Shown piece by piece: positions 25,278 to 35,151 of a stretch of 64,000 bases of DNA (the first letter of the stretch is position 1; each line of letters opens with the position of its first letter). Location: NCBI GenBank assembly GCA_004173185.1, contig SEFZ01000014.1, forward strand, positions 38,239 to 102,238. The letters are read 5' to 3'. The notes beneath the pieces were generated by a model. The model was not told where the DNA came from, did no database searches, and worked only from the letters and a program-made list of their open reading frames with translations. Source of the DNA: Sphingomonadales bacterium (lineage in GTDB: Bacteria; Pseudomonadota; Alphaproteobacteria; Sphingomonadales; Sphingomonadaceae). A program made the translations under genes and the position numbers.

Positions 25278-26153
25278 ATGGCTCGCATCGCATTTATCGG
25301 CCTCGGCAATATGGGCGGCGGCATGGCTGCGAACCTCGCCAAGAACGGCCATGACGTCCGCGCCTTCGATCTCAGCCAGGACGCGCTCGATCGCGCCAAG
25401 GCCGCAGGCTGCCTGCCCGCCGCCACTGCTGCCGAAGCCCTTGTCGGTGCCGAAGCGATCGTGACGATGCTCCCGGCGGGCAAACATGTCGAAGCCGTCT
25501 ATACCGAGACGCTGTTCGACGGTGCCGAAGCAGGCGCGATCCTGATCGATTGCTCGACCATCGATGTCGATACTGCGCGCCGCGTCGGCCTGGCGGCCAC
25601 TGCGCGCGGGCTGATGGCGGTCGATGCGCCGGTCTCGGGCGGGATCGCTGCGGCCAATGCCGGCACGCTCACTTTCATGGTCGGCGGCTCGCAACAGGCG
25701 TTCGATCGCGCTGAGCCATTTTTGTCGGACATGGGCAAGGCGGTGATCCATGCGGGCGCTCCAGGCGCGGGGCAGGCGGCCAAGGTCTGCAACAACATGC
25801 TGCTCGGTGCGACGATGATCGCCACCTGCGAAGCCTTTGCGTTAGCCGAAAAGCTCGGCCTCGATCTTCAGAATTTCTATGACATCGCCTCGGTAAGCTC
25901 CGGGCAAAGCTGGTCGATGACGAGCTATTGCCCGGTCCCCGGCGTTGGGCCTGAAACGCCAGCGGATCGCGGCTATACCGGCGGCTTTGCGGCACCCTTG
26001 ATGCTCAAGGATCTGCGTCTGGCGATGGAAGCGGCAGCCAGCGCCGGTGCGGACGTGCCGATGGGCAAGCGCGCCGCCGAACTTTACGAAGCCTATGTCG
26101 CGGGCGAAGGCGCGGATAAGGATTTCTCGGGGATTATCGAGACGCTGAAATAA
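25278..26153 (+). CDS. mmsB: 3-hydroxyisobutyrate dehydrogenase
   Basis: 291 residues. NAD-binding Rossmann start ARIAFIGLGNMGGGMAANLAKNGH, the substrate loop DAPVSGGIAAANAGTLTFMVGG, and the catalytic Lys region GAGQAAKVCNNMLLGATM. It oxidises 3-hydroxyisobutyrate to methylmalonate semialdehyde, the substrate of MmsA, closing the pathway encoded from 19599. The ribosome site is GGAGAG before the ATG. Confidence 0.96.
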   Translation: MARIAFIGLGNMGGGMAANLAKNGHDVRAFDLSQDALDRAKAAGCLPAATAAEALVGAEAIVTMLPAGKHVEAVYTETLFDGAEAGAILIDCSTIDVDTARRVGLAATARGLMAVDAPVSGGIAAANAGTLTFMVGGSQQAFDRAEPFLSDMGKAVIHAGAPGAGQAAKVCNNMLLGATMIATCEAFALAEKLGLDLQNFYDIASVSSGQSWSMTSYCPVPGVGPETPADRGYTGGFAAPLMLKDLRLAMEAAASAGADVPMGKRAAELYEAYVAGEGADKDFSGIIETLK

Positions 26154-26230
26154 TATTGGGCGGCGCAAGTCTCCCAAACGAAGAAGGGGAGATGACGAGA
26201 CGTTAACCCACCGCGCGCATACTTCCCCGC

Positions 26231-27154
26231 ATGCGCCCGCTCATCCTTCTCCTCGCCCTCGCGACTCCCGCCGCTGCGCAGCAAACGCGCGCGCCTTTCA
26301 CCATCGCCGAAACCGGCCAGGGTTTCGCCACGCTGGACGAGGCGGTCACCGCGATCCGCGACGATACCGCGACGATCCTGATCGCTCCGGGGACCTATCG
26401 CCAATGCACCGTGCAACAGGGCGGCAAGATCACGTTCAAGGCAGTCCAGCCGGGCACCGCGATCTTCGAAGGCGTGGCGTGTGAGGAGAAAGCCGCCTTC
26501 GTCCTGCGCGGGCGCGGCTCGGTGGTCGATGGCATCGTCTTTCGCGGCTATAGCGTGAATGACGGCAATGGCGCTGGCATCCGCATCGAAATGGGCGATC
26601 TGCTCGTCACCAATTCGATGTTCCTGGACAGTCAGGAAGGCATTCTGGGCGGCGGGCACGAAACCGTGCGGAACATCACGATCGATCGCACCACTTTCTC
26701 CGGTCTCGGCCAGTGCGAGACCGAGAATTGCAGCCATTCGATCTATCTGGGGCTGCAGGGCAAGGTCACCGTGCGCAATTCGCGCTTCGAGCGCGGCACC
26801 GGCGGCCATTACGTCAAGATTCGCGCGCCCGAGGTGGAGATCGTCGACAACAGCTTCGACGACAGCCAGGGCAAGGGCACCAATTACATGATCGATATGT
26901 CCGAAGGCGGCACCGGGCTGATCAGCCGCAACACCTTTGTGCAGGGGCCGAACAAGGAAAATCACTCGGGGCTGATCGTGGTCGCCGCCGAGGCCAAGAC
27001 CTATGGCTCGAACGGCCTGACGATCACGGATAACATCGCTACCATGGCCCCCGGTGCACCGGGCAACCCCGCTTTTGTCGCGGATCTCAATCGCTCGCAG
27101 ATCAAGATGTCCGGCAATCGCGTGACCGGCATGCGCGAGTTTGAGCGCCGCTAA
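26231..27154 (+). CDS. secreted right-handed parallel beta-helix protein
   Basis: 307 residues with a signal peptide (MRPLILLLALATPAAAQQ). The body shows the repeating short-strand pattern of pectate-lyase-like beta helices: TILIAPGTYRQC, VVDGIVFRGYSV, DLLVTNSMFLDSQEGILGGG, VTVRNSRFERG, VEIVDNSFDDS. No catalytic site for a known lyase is evident. Probably periplasmic or outer surface; function unknown. Confidence 0.85.
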   Translation: MRPLILLLALATPAAAQQTRAPFTIAETGQGFATLDEAVTAIRDDTATILIAPGTYRQCTVQQGGKITFKAVQPGTAIFEGVACEEKAAFVLRGRGSVVDGIVFRGYSVNDGNGAGIRIEMGDLLVTNSMFLDSQEGILGGGHETVRNITIDRTTFSGLGQCETENCSHSIYLGLQGKVTVRNSRFERGTGGHYVKIRAPEVEIVDNSFDDSQGKGTNYMIDMSEGGTGLISRNTFVQGPNKENHSGLIVVAAEAKTYGSNGLTITDNIATMAPGAPGNPAFVADLNRSQIKMSGNRVTGMREFERR

Positions 27155-27341
27155 GGCCGAATGCGGCTGTCACTCCGGACGTGTCCCGGGCGGCGGGAAG
27201 GGTGGCAATGTAGGAAATCGCCTGCCACCGTTCCTCGGCGCTCTTTGAACCGTCGAGAAGCCAGTCTCCCGCCGCGCACGAACATTTCCTACCCGCGCAA
27301 CGAAATTGCCGAAAAGGCGGGAAAACTGTGAAGCTAAGCCC
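27155..27341. other. convergent intergenic gap
   Basis: 187 bp between convergent stops (beta-helix protein and PafA-like phosphatase). Nothing recognisable and no strong terminator hairpin. Confidence 0.4.
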
Positions 27342-28991
27342 TTACTTGCAGCTATCGCCCGGCCCCGAATCGAGATCGAGGCAGCGCCCGTCAATCTCCA
27401 CCGGCACCGGCAGGTGCAGCACGCCGGCAAGCGTCGGTGCGATGTCCACCGTCTCTACGCCCAGCGGCTGTTCGAACCCGGTCATGCCCTTGCGCCAGAA
27501 CAGGATCGGCACGCGGCGGTCATAATCCCAGAAGCTGCCATGCGTCGCGACATAGCCATTGCCCGGATTGGCGATCGGCGTGACGCGCGGCTTCAGCGCC
27601 ACGACGAAATCGCCCGAACGTCCGGGACTGTACGAAGCCTGTGCGCGCTGGATCAGCGACCATGTCTCGGGCGGCGATTTTGGCGAAGGCGTCGCCTGGA
27701 TTTCGGCAGCGGTGAACACTGCTTCGATCTGCGGATGCGCGCGGTAGCGCTTGATCGCTTCGGCCTGCACCTTGGCCCGCTGCGCGCCGGTGATCTCGGG
27801 GATGATATAGACGTCGCCGAACGATCCGCCGACGATTGGCGATTTGGCCATGCCCATCGCCGCAGCCATTTCCTTGCCGATCGTGTTGGCATTGAGCTTC
27901 GGATCGATCCGCGCGGCACCCGGCTGGCCATGCTGCTGGTTGCGCTCGGGCAGATCGTGGCCGCCATGATCGGCAGTCAGCGCCACGACATAATCGACGC
28001 CGCTATTGTCGAGCACTGCGAAGAGCTGGCCCAGCGTATGATCGAGCGCCATCATCTGGAGGCACATCTCGCTGCCTTCGGTGCCGAGCGAATGGCCGAC
28101 ATAATCGGTGGCCGATGCGCCGATGATGAGCAGATCGGTGTTTGCGCCCTGGCCCAGCTTCATGTCGCTGAACAGACCAGCGCCCAGCGCTGCGATCGAT
28201 TCGTCGAATTCGGGCGATGCGCGAAACGCGCGGGCGTCGCCGGCGGCGCGGGCGAAGCGGCCATCGCCCACGGTCTTGCCGTCACCGATCGAGACGGCGC
28301 GGCTGCGCGCCTGGCAGAACGGCGACAGCTCCATCGGTTCCTGCGCCTCAGCGATTCGCGCGGTGACGTTCGCGTTCATCCGGGTCACCATCCCCGGCTC
28401 GGCGCGGCCCGCATAGGAGACGAAGCCCTTGCCGCCCCACCACCATAGTTCGTCGACCTTGTGCCCGCCCATCATCACGGCGGCGCGATCCTTGCCCGCG
28501 ACCGAAACGACGCGGCTGCCCGGATTGGCGAGCTTCATCCATTCGCCGAGCGTGGGCACCTTCAGGTTCTTGTCGGAAACGGTGTATTTGTTCGACGTGC
28601 TGCCGGGGACGCTGGTGTCCTCCGAGCAGTAAACCGTCTTGTCCTCGCGCGGCGCGCTGAAATCGGTCCAGTCATTGGCGACGATGCCGGTGCGGGCGGG
28701 GCGCGCGCCGGTCAGGATCGTGGAATGGCCGGGGCAGGTCTCGGTCGCCGCATGGCTTTGATAGCCCGATGGGAACACCGCGCCCGACATCAGCCGGGCA
28801 AAGCCTTCGCGAAACTGGCCGCGATATTCGGCGAACAGATCGGCGGAAAGCTGATCGACCGAGATCACCACCACCAGTTTGGGGGCAGGCAGTTTCTGGG
28901 CAGGCGGCGTGGGCACGGGCGCTTCCTGCGCGACGGTGGCGGGCGCGGCGAGCAGCGCCAGTGCGGCTGCGATTGGTCGGATCATTCTCAT
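27342..28991 (-). CDS. SPAP/PafA-type alkaline phosphatase family protein
   Basis: 549 residues from the ATG at 28991 (CAGGAG 8 bp upstream). Signal peptide, then VVVISVDQLSADLF with the first metal Asp and the nucleophile region ATETCPGHSTILTG (Thr85). Later zinc ligands lie in ASATDYVGHSLG and ALTADHGGHDLPER, and in YVATHGSFWDYDRRVPI. This is the layout of the Thr-nucleophile phosphatases PafA and Sphingomonas SPAP, which hydrolyse phosphomonoesters and some diesters in the periplasm. Substrate range and phosphate control cannot be read from sequence; I see no Pho box. Confidence 0.9.
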   Translation of the reverse strand: MRMIRPIAAALALLAAPATVAQEAPVPTPPAQKLPAPKLVVVISVDQLSADLFAEYRGQFREGFARLMSGAVFPSGYQSHAATETCPGHSTILTGARPARTGIVANDWTDFSAPREDKTVYCSEDTSVPGSTSNKYTVSDKNLKVPTLGEWMKLANPGSRVVSVAGKDRAAVMMGGHKVDELWWWGGKGFVSYAGRAEPGMVTRMNANVTARIAEAQEPMELSPFCQARSRAVSIGDGKTVGDGRFARAAGDARAFRASPEFDESIAALGAGLFSDMKLGQGANTDLLIIGASATDYVGHSLGTEGSEMCLQMMALDHTLGQLFAVLDNSGVDYVVALTADHGGHDLPERNQQHGQPGAARIDPKLNANTIGKEMAAAMGMAKSPIVGGSFGDVYIIPEITGAQRAKVQAEAIKRYRAHPQIEAVFTAAEIQATPSPKSPPETWSLIQRAQASYSPGRSGDFVVALKPRVTPIANPGNGYVATHGSFWDYDRRVPILFWRKGMTGFEQPLGVETVDIAPTLAGVLHLPVPVEIDGRCLDLDSGPGDSCK

Positions 28992-29064
28992 CAAGCCAGC
29001 TCCTGCTGATCGAAAAACGTCGCGCAGCTATTGTCCAAGCGCCGTTCGTGGGCAAGGACGCTGC

Positions 29065-31065
29065 ATGGTCTGGCTTCGTTTCGCTTTGATGTCTCTCATG
29101 CTGGCGCTGTTCGGCACCCCCGCAATTGCGCAGCCGGTGGGCCCCGGGCCGCATGTGAAGATCGAGCTCGTGGCGGAGACCGACCGTCCGGCGGCTGGCA
29201 GCGAAGTCACGCTGGCCTTTGCTTCGGTGCCCAATAAGGGCTGGCATGCTTATTGGGAAAACCCCGGCGACGCGGGTTTCCCCGCGCGCGCCAAATGGAG
29301 CGTGCCGAACGGTGTAACCGCCGGGCCGATCCGCTATCCCGTGCCGGAGCGGCTGACGATCGCCGGGCTGATGAACTATGTTTACGAAGCCCCCTTCGCA
29401 CAGCTCGTGACGCTCAAGCTGCCCGCCGATGCCAAGGGCGAGATTCCGATCGCGGTCGAGCTGGATTATCTCGTCTGCACCGATGCGATCTGCGTTCCGG
29501 AAAAGGCGAAGCTCTCGACGCTGTTGACCGTCGGCGACGGTGCGATCCCCGCCGATCGGCGCACGCGCTTCGATGGCTGGCGCCAGGCATTGCCCAAGCC
29601 GCTCGGCTCGCTGGGCAGCTACCAGATCGAAGGCGAGCGCATCCGCATCGCGATTCCCTATCCGGCCAGCGCGCCCGGTGGCGATCTCTATTTCTATCCG
29701 CTCGCGCAGAACATGATCGATCATGCCGCGCCCCAAAAGGCTGTTCGCGACGGCGATCGTGTGGTGATCGAGACTGCCGCCAAGGGCACCCCCACCGCGA
29801 TCGAAGGCGTGCTGGCGATTGGCGGGCAGGGGTTCATCGTCTCGGCCAAGCCGGGCACTGTGCCCCCGGTGGATACCGCTTTCCCATGGGCGGCGGCGCT
29901 CGCGGCATTCTTCGGCGCGGTGCTGGGCGGGCTGTTGCTCAACGTCATGCCCTGCGTCTTCCCTATCCTCAGCCTCAAGGCGCTCAGCCTTGCCAAGGCC
30001 AATGACGGCGCTGGCAATCCGCGCGGCGAGGCGCTCGCTTATACGGCGGGCGTGGTGCTGGTCTGCCTCGTGCTGGGCGGCAGCTTGCTGGCGCTTCGCG
30101 CAGGCGGGGCGACGCTGGGCTGGGCGTTCCAGCTGCAAGACCCCCGCGTGATCCTGGTCCTGCTGCTGCTGGTCACCGGCATTGCGCTCAATCTCGCCGG
30201 CCTGTTCGAGCTGTCCGCCCCCGGCTTCGTCAATCGCGCTGCATCGAAGGGCACGGGCGGCGCATTCGCCACCGGCGCGCTTGCCGCTTTCGTCGCGACG
30301 CCCTGCACCGGCCCGTTCATGGGCGCGGCATTGGGCGCGGCGCTGATCCTGCCATGGCCCGCCGCGCTCGCGGTGTTTGGCGGGCTGGGCCTCGGCATCG
30401 CGCTGCCATTCCTGGCATTGGGCTTCATCCCGGCGCTGCGCCGTCGCTTGCCCAAGCCGGGCGCGTGGATGGTGCGGCTGCGGCATATCCTCTCTGTGCC
30501 GATGTTCCTCACCGCGCTGGCGCTAGGCTGGGTGCTGTGGCGCCAGTCGGGCGCGACGGGCCTCGCCATTGGCGTCGCGGCCACGCTAGTCGCAGCAGTC
30601 GGCCTGTGGCTGGTTGGTCGGCGTCAGCGGCAGGGTGTGAGCGGTTGGCTGCTCGCCGCGCCGCTGCTGCTCGCCGCGCTCGCCGCCACCGCTTTTATTC
30701 GTCCCGCCGCACAGGCACAGTCGATTGCCTATGGCGAGCCGTTCAGCGAAGCCCGCCTCGCACAGCTTCGTGCCGAAGGTCGCCCGATCTTCGCCTATTT
30801 CACCGCCGATTGGTGCCTCACCTGCAAGGTCAATGAAAAGGCCGTTATCGAAACCTCGGCAGTCGAGCGCGCGCTGAAGGACGGTAATGTCGCGGTGCTT
30901 GTCGGCGACTGGACCGATGGCAATCCGGAGCTTGGCCGCTTCATCGAGCGCCACAACCGCGCCGGGGTCCCGCTCTATCTCTGGTACAAGCCCGGCCAGC
31001 CGGAGCCCGAAGTGCTGCCGCAGTTGCTTACCCAAAGCATGTTTACCGAGCGCGCAGCGAAATAG
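29065..31065 (+). CDS. DsbD/ScsB-family thiol:disulfide interchange protein
   Basis: 666 residues from the ATG at 29065. Signal peptide (to about PAIAQ), an N-terminal periplasmic beta domain (KIELVAETDRPAAGSEVTLAF...; Cys pair CTDAICVP), then a DsbD-like membrane domain beginning LLLNVMPCVFPILSLKALSLAK with a second Cys in VATPCTGPFMGAALG. A C-terminal thioredoxin domain has YFTADWCLTCKVNEK. It moves reducing equivalents from cytoplasmic thioredoxin to periplasmic partners. The three-domain order and NVMPCVFPILSLK favour the ScsB-like branch over classical DsbD. Confidence 0.92.
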   Translation: MVWLRFALMSLMLALFGTPAIAQPVGPGPHVKIELVAETDRPAAGSEVTLAFASVPNKGWHAYWENPGDAGFPARAKWSVPNGVTAGPIRYPVPERLTIAGLMNYVYEAPFAQLVTLKLPADAKGEIPIAVELDYLVCTDAICVPEKAKLSTLLTVGDGAIPADRRTRFDGWRQALPKPLGSLGSYQIEGERIRIAIPYPASAPGGDLYFYPLAQNMIDHAAPQKAVRDGDRVVIETAAKGTPTAIEGVLAIGGQGFIVSAKPGTVPPVDTAFPWAAALAAFFGAVLGGLLLNVMPCVFPILSLKALSLAKANDGAGNPRGEALAYTAGVVLVCLVLGGSLLALRAGGATLGWAFQLQDPRVILVLLLLVTGIALNLAGLFELSAPGFVNRAASKGTGGAFATGALAAFVATPCTGPFMGAALGAALILPWPAALAVFGGLGLGIALPFLALGFIPALRRRLPKPGAWMVRLRHILSVPMFLTALALGWVLWRQSGATGLAIGVAATLVAAVGLWLVGRRQRQGVSGWLLAAPLLLAALAATAFIRPAAQAQSIAYGEPFSEARLAQLRAEGRPIFAYFTADWCLTCKVNEKAVIETSAVERALKDGNVAVLVGDWTDGNPELGRFIERHNRAGVPLYLWYKPGQPEPEVLPQLLTQSMFTERAAK

Positions 31066-31134
31066 CCCCCCTTGTGCGCCGCAACAAACCGTTGCAGCAT
31101 GGAACCAGTCGGCATTTCCGGCACTTGGGGTGGC

Positions 31135-32580
31135 ATGGCAGCGAACGGGGCGTTTGACGAAATTTGGGGGCATGGCGGGCCGGAAAGCCCACGCGCCGAG
31201 TTTGCAGCGCTATCGCAATGGGTGGCGGATACGCCCGCCAGCGAATTGCAGCGCCGGCAGCAGGCTGCGGAGACCGCATTCCGGCAACTTGGCATCACCT
31301 TTGCCGTATATGGCGATAGTGACGCGGCCGAGCGCATCATCCCGTTCGATATCGTCCCGCGCATCTTCCTGCAAAGCGAATGGCAGCGGCTTTCCGAAGG
31401 ACTCGTCCAGCGCGTTGAGGCGATCAATGCGTTTCTGGAGGATGTTTACGGTGAGGGGCGCATCGTCAAGGAAGGCATTATTCCGCCCGAATTGGTGCTG
31501 CTCAACGATCAGTTTCGCCCCGAAGTAAACGGCATCCGCCCGCCGCATGGCGTGTGGGCGCATATTTGCGGGATCGATCTGGTCCGCACCGGGCCCGATG
31601 AATTCTTTGTGCTCGAAGACAATGCGCGCACCCCCTCCGGCGTTTCGTACATGCTCGAAAACCGCGAGGCGATGCTGCGGCTGTGCCCTGAACTGTTCCG
31701 CGATTTCCGCGTTGCGGCGGTGGACAGCTATCCGGACATGCTGCTGGAGACGATGCGGTCGGTCTCGCCCGGCAGCAAATCGGACCCGGTCTGCGTCGTG
31801 CTGACGCCGGGCCATTTCAATTCGGCTTATTACGAGCATAGCTTCCTGGCCGATGCGATGGGCGTCGAACTGGTCGAGCCGGCCGATCTGGTGGTGGATG
31901 ATGACGTGGTGTGGATGCGCACGATCGGCGGCCGTGTCCGCGTCGATGTGATCTATCGCCGGATCGACGACGATTATCTCGATCCGCTCGCGTTCCGCCC
32001 TGAATCGCTGCTTGGCGTGCCCGGGCTTATCGCGGCCTATCGCGCCGGCAACGTCGCGATCCTCAACGCGCCGGGCAACGGCATTGCCGACGACAAGGCG
32101 ATCTATTCGTACATGCCCGAGATCGTCCGCTTCTATTCGGGCGGCGAGGTCAAGCTGCCCAATGTCGAGACGTTCCGCTGCCGCGAACCACAGGCGCTGA
32201 AATATGTGCTCGAGCGTTTGCCCGAACTGGTGGTGAAGCTCGTCGATGGATCGGGCGGCTATGGCATGCTCGTTGGCCCGACCGCGAGCCGCAACGAGAT
32301 CGAGGAATTCCGCGCCGCGCTGATCGCCGAGCCGCACCGCTACATCGCCCAGCCCACGCTGGCGCTGTCCACGGTGCCAACTCTCGTGGAAGCGGGCCTT
32401 GCCCCGCGGCACGTCGATTTCCGGCCCTTCGTGCTGACCGGCAGCAAGGGCGTCCAGGTCGTTCCCGGCGGCCTGACCCGCGTGGCGCTTCGCGAGGGCT
32501 CGCTGGTGGTGAATTCCAGTCAGGGCGGCGGGACCAAGGACAGCTTTGTGTTGATGGATGACGGAGCCGCATCATGCTGA
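31135..32580 (+). CDS. circularly permuted ATP-grasp family protein (COG2308 type)
   Basis: 481 residues from the ATG at 31135, chosen for the GGGG-type ribosome site; the ATG at 31099 is possible but lacks one. Typical features: AERIIPFDIVPRIF, VYGEGRIVKEGIIPPELVL, HICGIDLVRTGPDEFFVLEDNARTPSGVSYMLENRE, VDGSGGYGMLVGPTAS, and GLTRVALREGSLVVNSSQGGGTKDSFVL. Such ATP-grasp enzymes are predicted to ligate peptides with alpha-E and transglutaminase-like partners, which follow here. The next gene overlaps by 7 bp. Confidence 0.93.
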   Translation: MAANGAFDEIWGHGGPESPRAEFAALSQWVADTPASELQRRQQAAETAFRQLGITFAVYGDSDAAERIIPFDIVPRIFLQSEWQRLSEGLVQRVEAINAFLEDVYGEGRIVKEGIIPPELVLLNDQFRPEVNGIRPPHGVWAHICGIDLVRTGPDEFFVLEDNARTPSGVSYMLENREAMLRLCPELFRDFRVAAVDSYPDMLLETMRSVSPGSKSDPVCVVLTPGHFNSAYYEHSFLADAMGVELVEPADLVVDDDVVWMRTIGGRVRVDVIYRRIDDDYLDPLAFRPESLLGVPGLIAAYRAGNVAILNAPGNGIADDKAIYSYMPEIVRFYSGGEVKLPNVETFRCREPQALKYVLERLPELVVKLVDGSGGYGMLVGPTASRNEIEEFRAALIAEPHRYIAQPTLALSTVPTLVEAGLAPRHVDFRPFVLTGSKGVQVVPGGLTRVALREGSLVVNSSQGGGTKDSFVLMDDGAASC

Positions 32581-33515
32581 TGCTCTCCCGCACCGCATCG
32601 GCGCTTTATTGGCTAGGCCGCTATCTTGAGCGCGCCGATTTCATCGCCCGACTGGTCGAGGCCACCGTGCGGCTCGATGCGCTCTCCGCGCGCCCGGCTG
32701 GCGAGGCTGCGTGGAAAAGCGCTCTCGCGGTCAGCTACACCGATGAAGCCTTTGCACTCACCGGAAACCCGCTGACGCAGGTGCATGTCGCGCGGTTCCT
32801 CACGCTCGATCCGGCCAATGCCGGATCAATCGTGCGCTGCCTCGATATGGCGCGCAACAATGCCCGCGCCGTGCGCACTGCGCTGACCCGTGATGCGTGG
32901 ACTGCGATCAACCGCGCCTGGCTGTTGTTCCAGAACCGCGCCTCGACCGGTGGTGCCACCGCGACGCTCAATCTGGTCGAGCAGGTCAAGGGTGAGACGA
33001 GGGGCTTTGAAGGCGCGATCCACCGGATGATGCGCAACGAGTCGACCTTGCTGATCCAGCTCGGCGCAGCGGTCGAGCGGGCGGACAACACGGCACGGCT
33101 GGTCGACGTCAAATACCATCTGCTGCTGCCCAAGGGTGAGCCGGTCGGCGGCGTGGTCGATCGCGATCAGTGGACGACGATCCTCCAGACCGTGTCGGCG
33201 GTGAACGCCTATCGCTGGGTCTATAATGACGGGCTTCAGCCTCGCAACGTGATCGACCTGCTGGTCAGTCGGGCCGAGCTGCCGCGCAGCCTTGCCGCTT
33301 GTGTCGAAGAGACCGTTGGCCTGCTCAGCGCGCTCGCCAAGCGCACCGGCTTGCAGGGGGAGGCAGACCGTATGGCGCGCGCGCGCATGGCACGGCTGCA
33401 AAAGACCCAGACCTCGCAGATCATCGTCAGCGGGCTGCACCAATATCTCGAAGCGTTCATCGCCGAAAATGCGATGCTCGACGCTGCCATCGCACGACAA
33501 TTTCGGTTTACCTGA
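32574..33515 (+). CDS. alpha-E domain protein (COG2307 type)
   Basis: 313 residues. The start MLSRTASALYWLGRYLERADFIARLVEAT is the family signature, followed by a mostly helical body (MARNNARAVRTALTRDAWTAIN; AVERADNTARLVDVKYHLLLP; AVNAYRWVYNDGLQPRNVIDLLV). Usually paired with the preceding ATP-grasp protein; exact chemistry is not established. Overlaps its neighbours on both sides (7 bp and 1 bp). Confidence 0.92.
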   Translation: MLMLSRTASALYWLGRYLERADFIARLVEATVRLDALSARPAGEAAWKSALAVSYTDEAFALTGNPLTQVHVARFLTLDPANAGSIVRCLDMARNNARAVRTALTRDAWTAINRAWLLFQNRASTGGATATLNLVEQVKGETRGFEGAIHRMMRNESTLLIQLGAAVERADNTARLVDVKYHLLLPKGEPVGGVVDRDQWTTILQTVSAVNAYRWVYNDGLQPRNVIDLLVSRAELPRSLAACVEETVGLLSALAKRTGLQGEADRMARARMARLQKTQTSQIIVSGLHQYLEAFIAENAMLDAAIARQFRFT

Positions 33516-34324
33516 TGCGCATAGCAATCGACCACCGCACCCATTACCGCTTCAGCGAGCCGCAGGCGCGTCTCGTCCAGATGCTGCGGCTCACGCCCTG
33601 CGACACGCAGGACCAGACCGTGGTGAACTGGCACATCGGCGTCGATTGCGACGCCCGGCTGCGTGACGCGACCGACGGCTTCGGCAACGCGATCACGATG
33701 CTCTATGCCGAGGGGCCGCTTGAGGCGATCGACATTACCGTAGTGGGCGAAGTTCTGACCAACGAGGCCGTCGGCGTGATCCGCGACGCAGTAGATCCGC
33801 TTCCGCCCTTATTCTATCGCCGCTCAACGCCGCGCACGCTCGCCAATATCGATCTGATCGATTTCACCGCGAGCAGCATCGGCAAGGGCGATCCGCTCGA
33901 GCAGATGCATTTGCTCAACACGGCGCTTCATACGCGCTTCCCGTGCGCGCCCGATGCGCCCGATACCGGCGCGACTGCGGCGGAGGCGTTCGCCGCCAAA
34001 TCGACCAGTTCGCGCGATGTCGCCCAGATGTTCATCGCCGGTGCGCGCAGCCTGCATATCCCGGCGCGCTACGTGTCGGGCTATCGCAGCGATGGCGAAG
34101 AAAATCACAGCGCGCCGCATGCCTGGGCCGAGGCGCATATCGAGGATTTCGGCTGGATCGGTTTCGACCCGGCTACCGGCCTGTCGCCCGATTCCAGCTA
34201 TGTTCGCGTCGCGGTCGGGCTGGATGCGCTGGGCGCGGCATCGATCGCAGGGATGCGGATCGGGCAGGGCAAAGAAGAGCTCGACGTGGATCTCCACGTC
34301 GATCAACTCGGCGGTCAGGAATAG
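33515..34324 (+). CDS. transglutaminase-like protein with Ser at the catalytic Cys position
   Basis: 269 residues from the ATG at 33515 (TGATG overlap). It starts with the bacterial transglutaminase N-domain (MRIAIDHRTHYRFSEPQARLVQMLRLTP) and has the core with HSAPHAWAEAHIEDFGWIGFDPATG, containing the catalytic-type His and Asp. In the usual GVCRDFAHL motif this protein reads TSSRDVAQM, so the nucleophile Cys is Ser; it is followed by the conserved ALHIPARYVSGY-type stretch. Probably not a standard peptidase; either a Ser nucleophile or a non-catalytic partner. Third gene of the ATP-grasp/alpha-E unit. Confidence 0.9.
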   Translation: MRIAIDHRTHYRFSEPQARLVQMLRLTPCDTQDQTVVNWHIGVDCDARLRDATDGFGNAITMLYAEGPLEAIDITVVGEVLTNEAVGVIRDAVDPLPPLFYRRSTPRTLANIDLIDFTASSIGKGDPLEQMHLLNTALHTRFPCAPDAPDTGATAAEAFAAKSTSSRDVAQMFIAGARSLHIPARYVSGYRSDGEENHSAPHAWAEAHIEDFGWIGFDPATGLSPDSSYVRVAVGLDALGAASIAGMRIGQGKEELDVDLHVDQLGGQE

Positions 34325-34365
34325 CCGAAACGCCTCCCTCTTGCGGGGGAGGGTTGGAAAAGAGC

Positions 34366-35151
34366 TTACGCCGCTTCCGTAACCCGCGCGGGCATGGGCA
34401 TCGAGAATACCTGGCTCTCGTCTTCCAGCAGCGCCCATCCGTTCGGGCCGAGCACTTCGATCGGGCGATAGCGCGTCTTATACGCCATCCGCTCGCTGCC
34501 CTTCACCCAATAGCCCAGATACACATAAGGCAGGCCGGCGGCGCGGCTGCGCATGATGTGTTCCATGATGATGTAATTGCCCAGACCCGGCCGGGTATCC
34601 TCATCGGCATCGAAGAAGCTGTAGATCATCGAGAGGCCATCGGCCTGTTGATCGGTGATGCATGCGCCCACCAGCTTGCCGCGCTCGCCATTCACCGAAG
34701 GTTCGCGATACTCGATCACATAGCTGCTGACCGGCGACTGTTCGACCATGTCGGCATAATCGCCCTCGTCCATAGCGGCCATGCCGCCGCCGGGGTGGCG
34801 CTTGGCGAGGTAGCGCTGGAGCAGCGCGAACTGCTCTTCGGTCGCCCAGGGCTTGCAGGCAGTGATTTCCAGATCGGCGTGACGGCGGATCAGCTTGCGC
34901 TGGGTGGTATTGGGCTCGAACTGCTCGGCGACGACACGCACCGAGACGCAGGCGGTGCAGCCCGCGCAGCTCGGGCGGTACGCGACCGACTGGCTGCGGC
35001 GAAAGCCGATACGGCCCAGCGCATCGTTGAGCTCTCCGGCGTGCTGGCCGCTGAGCTCAGTAAAGATCTTCCGCTCCTGCTTGCCCGGAAGATACGGGCA
35101 TGGGCTGGGGCTGGTTACAAAGAACCTCGGAAAACGGGAAAGTGCGGTCAC
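34366..35151 (-). CDS. bpt: aspartate/glutamate leucyl(arginyl)transferase
   Basis: 261 residues from the GTG at 35151. It attaches Leu (Bpt) from aminoacyl-tRNA to N-terminal acidic residues, marking proteins for ClpS/ClpAP. Family features: [18 protein letters not shown], the Cys cluster [16 protein letters not shown], and the C-terminal [25 protein letters not shown] and [24 protein letters not shown]. Single gene, convergent with the transglutaminase-like gene. Confidence 0.95.
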   Translation of the reverse strand: MTALSRFPRFFVTSPSPCPYLPGKQERKIFTELSGQHAGELNDALGRIGFRRSQSVAYRPSCAGCTACVSVRVVAEQFEPNTTQRKLIRRHADLEITACKPWATEEQFALLQRYLAKRHPGGGMAAMDEGDYADMVEQSPVSSYVIEYREPSVNGERGKLVGACITDQQADGLSMIYSFFDADEDTRPGLGNYIIMEHIMRSRAAGLPYVYLGYWVKGSERMAYKTRYRPIEVLGPNGWALLEDESQVFSMPMPARVTEAA

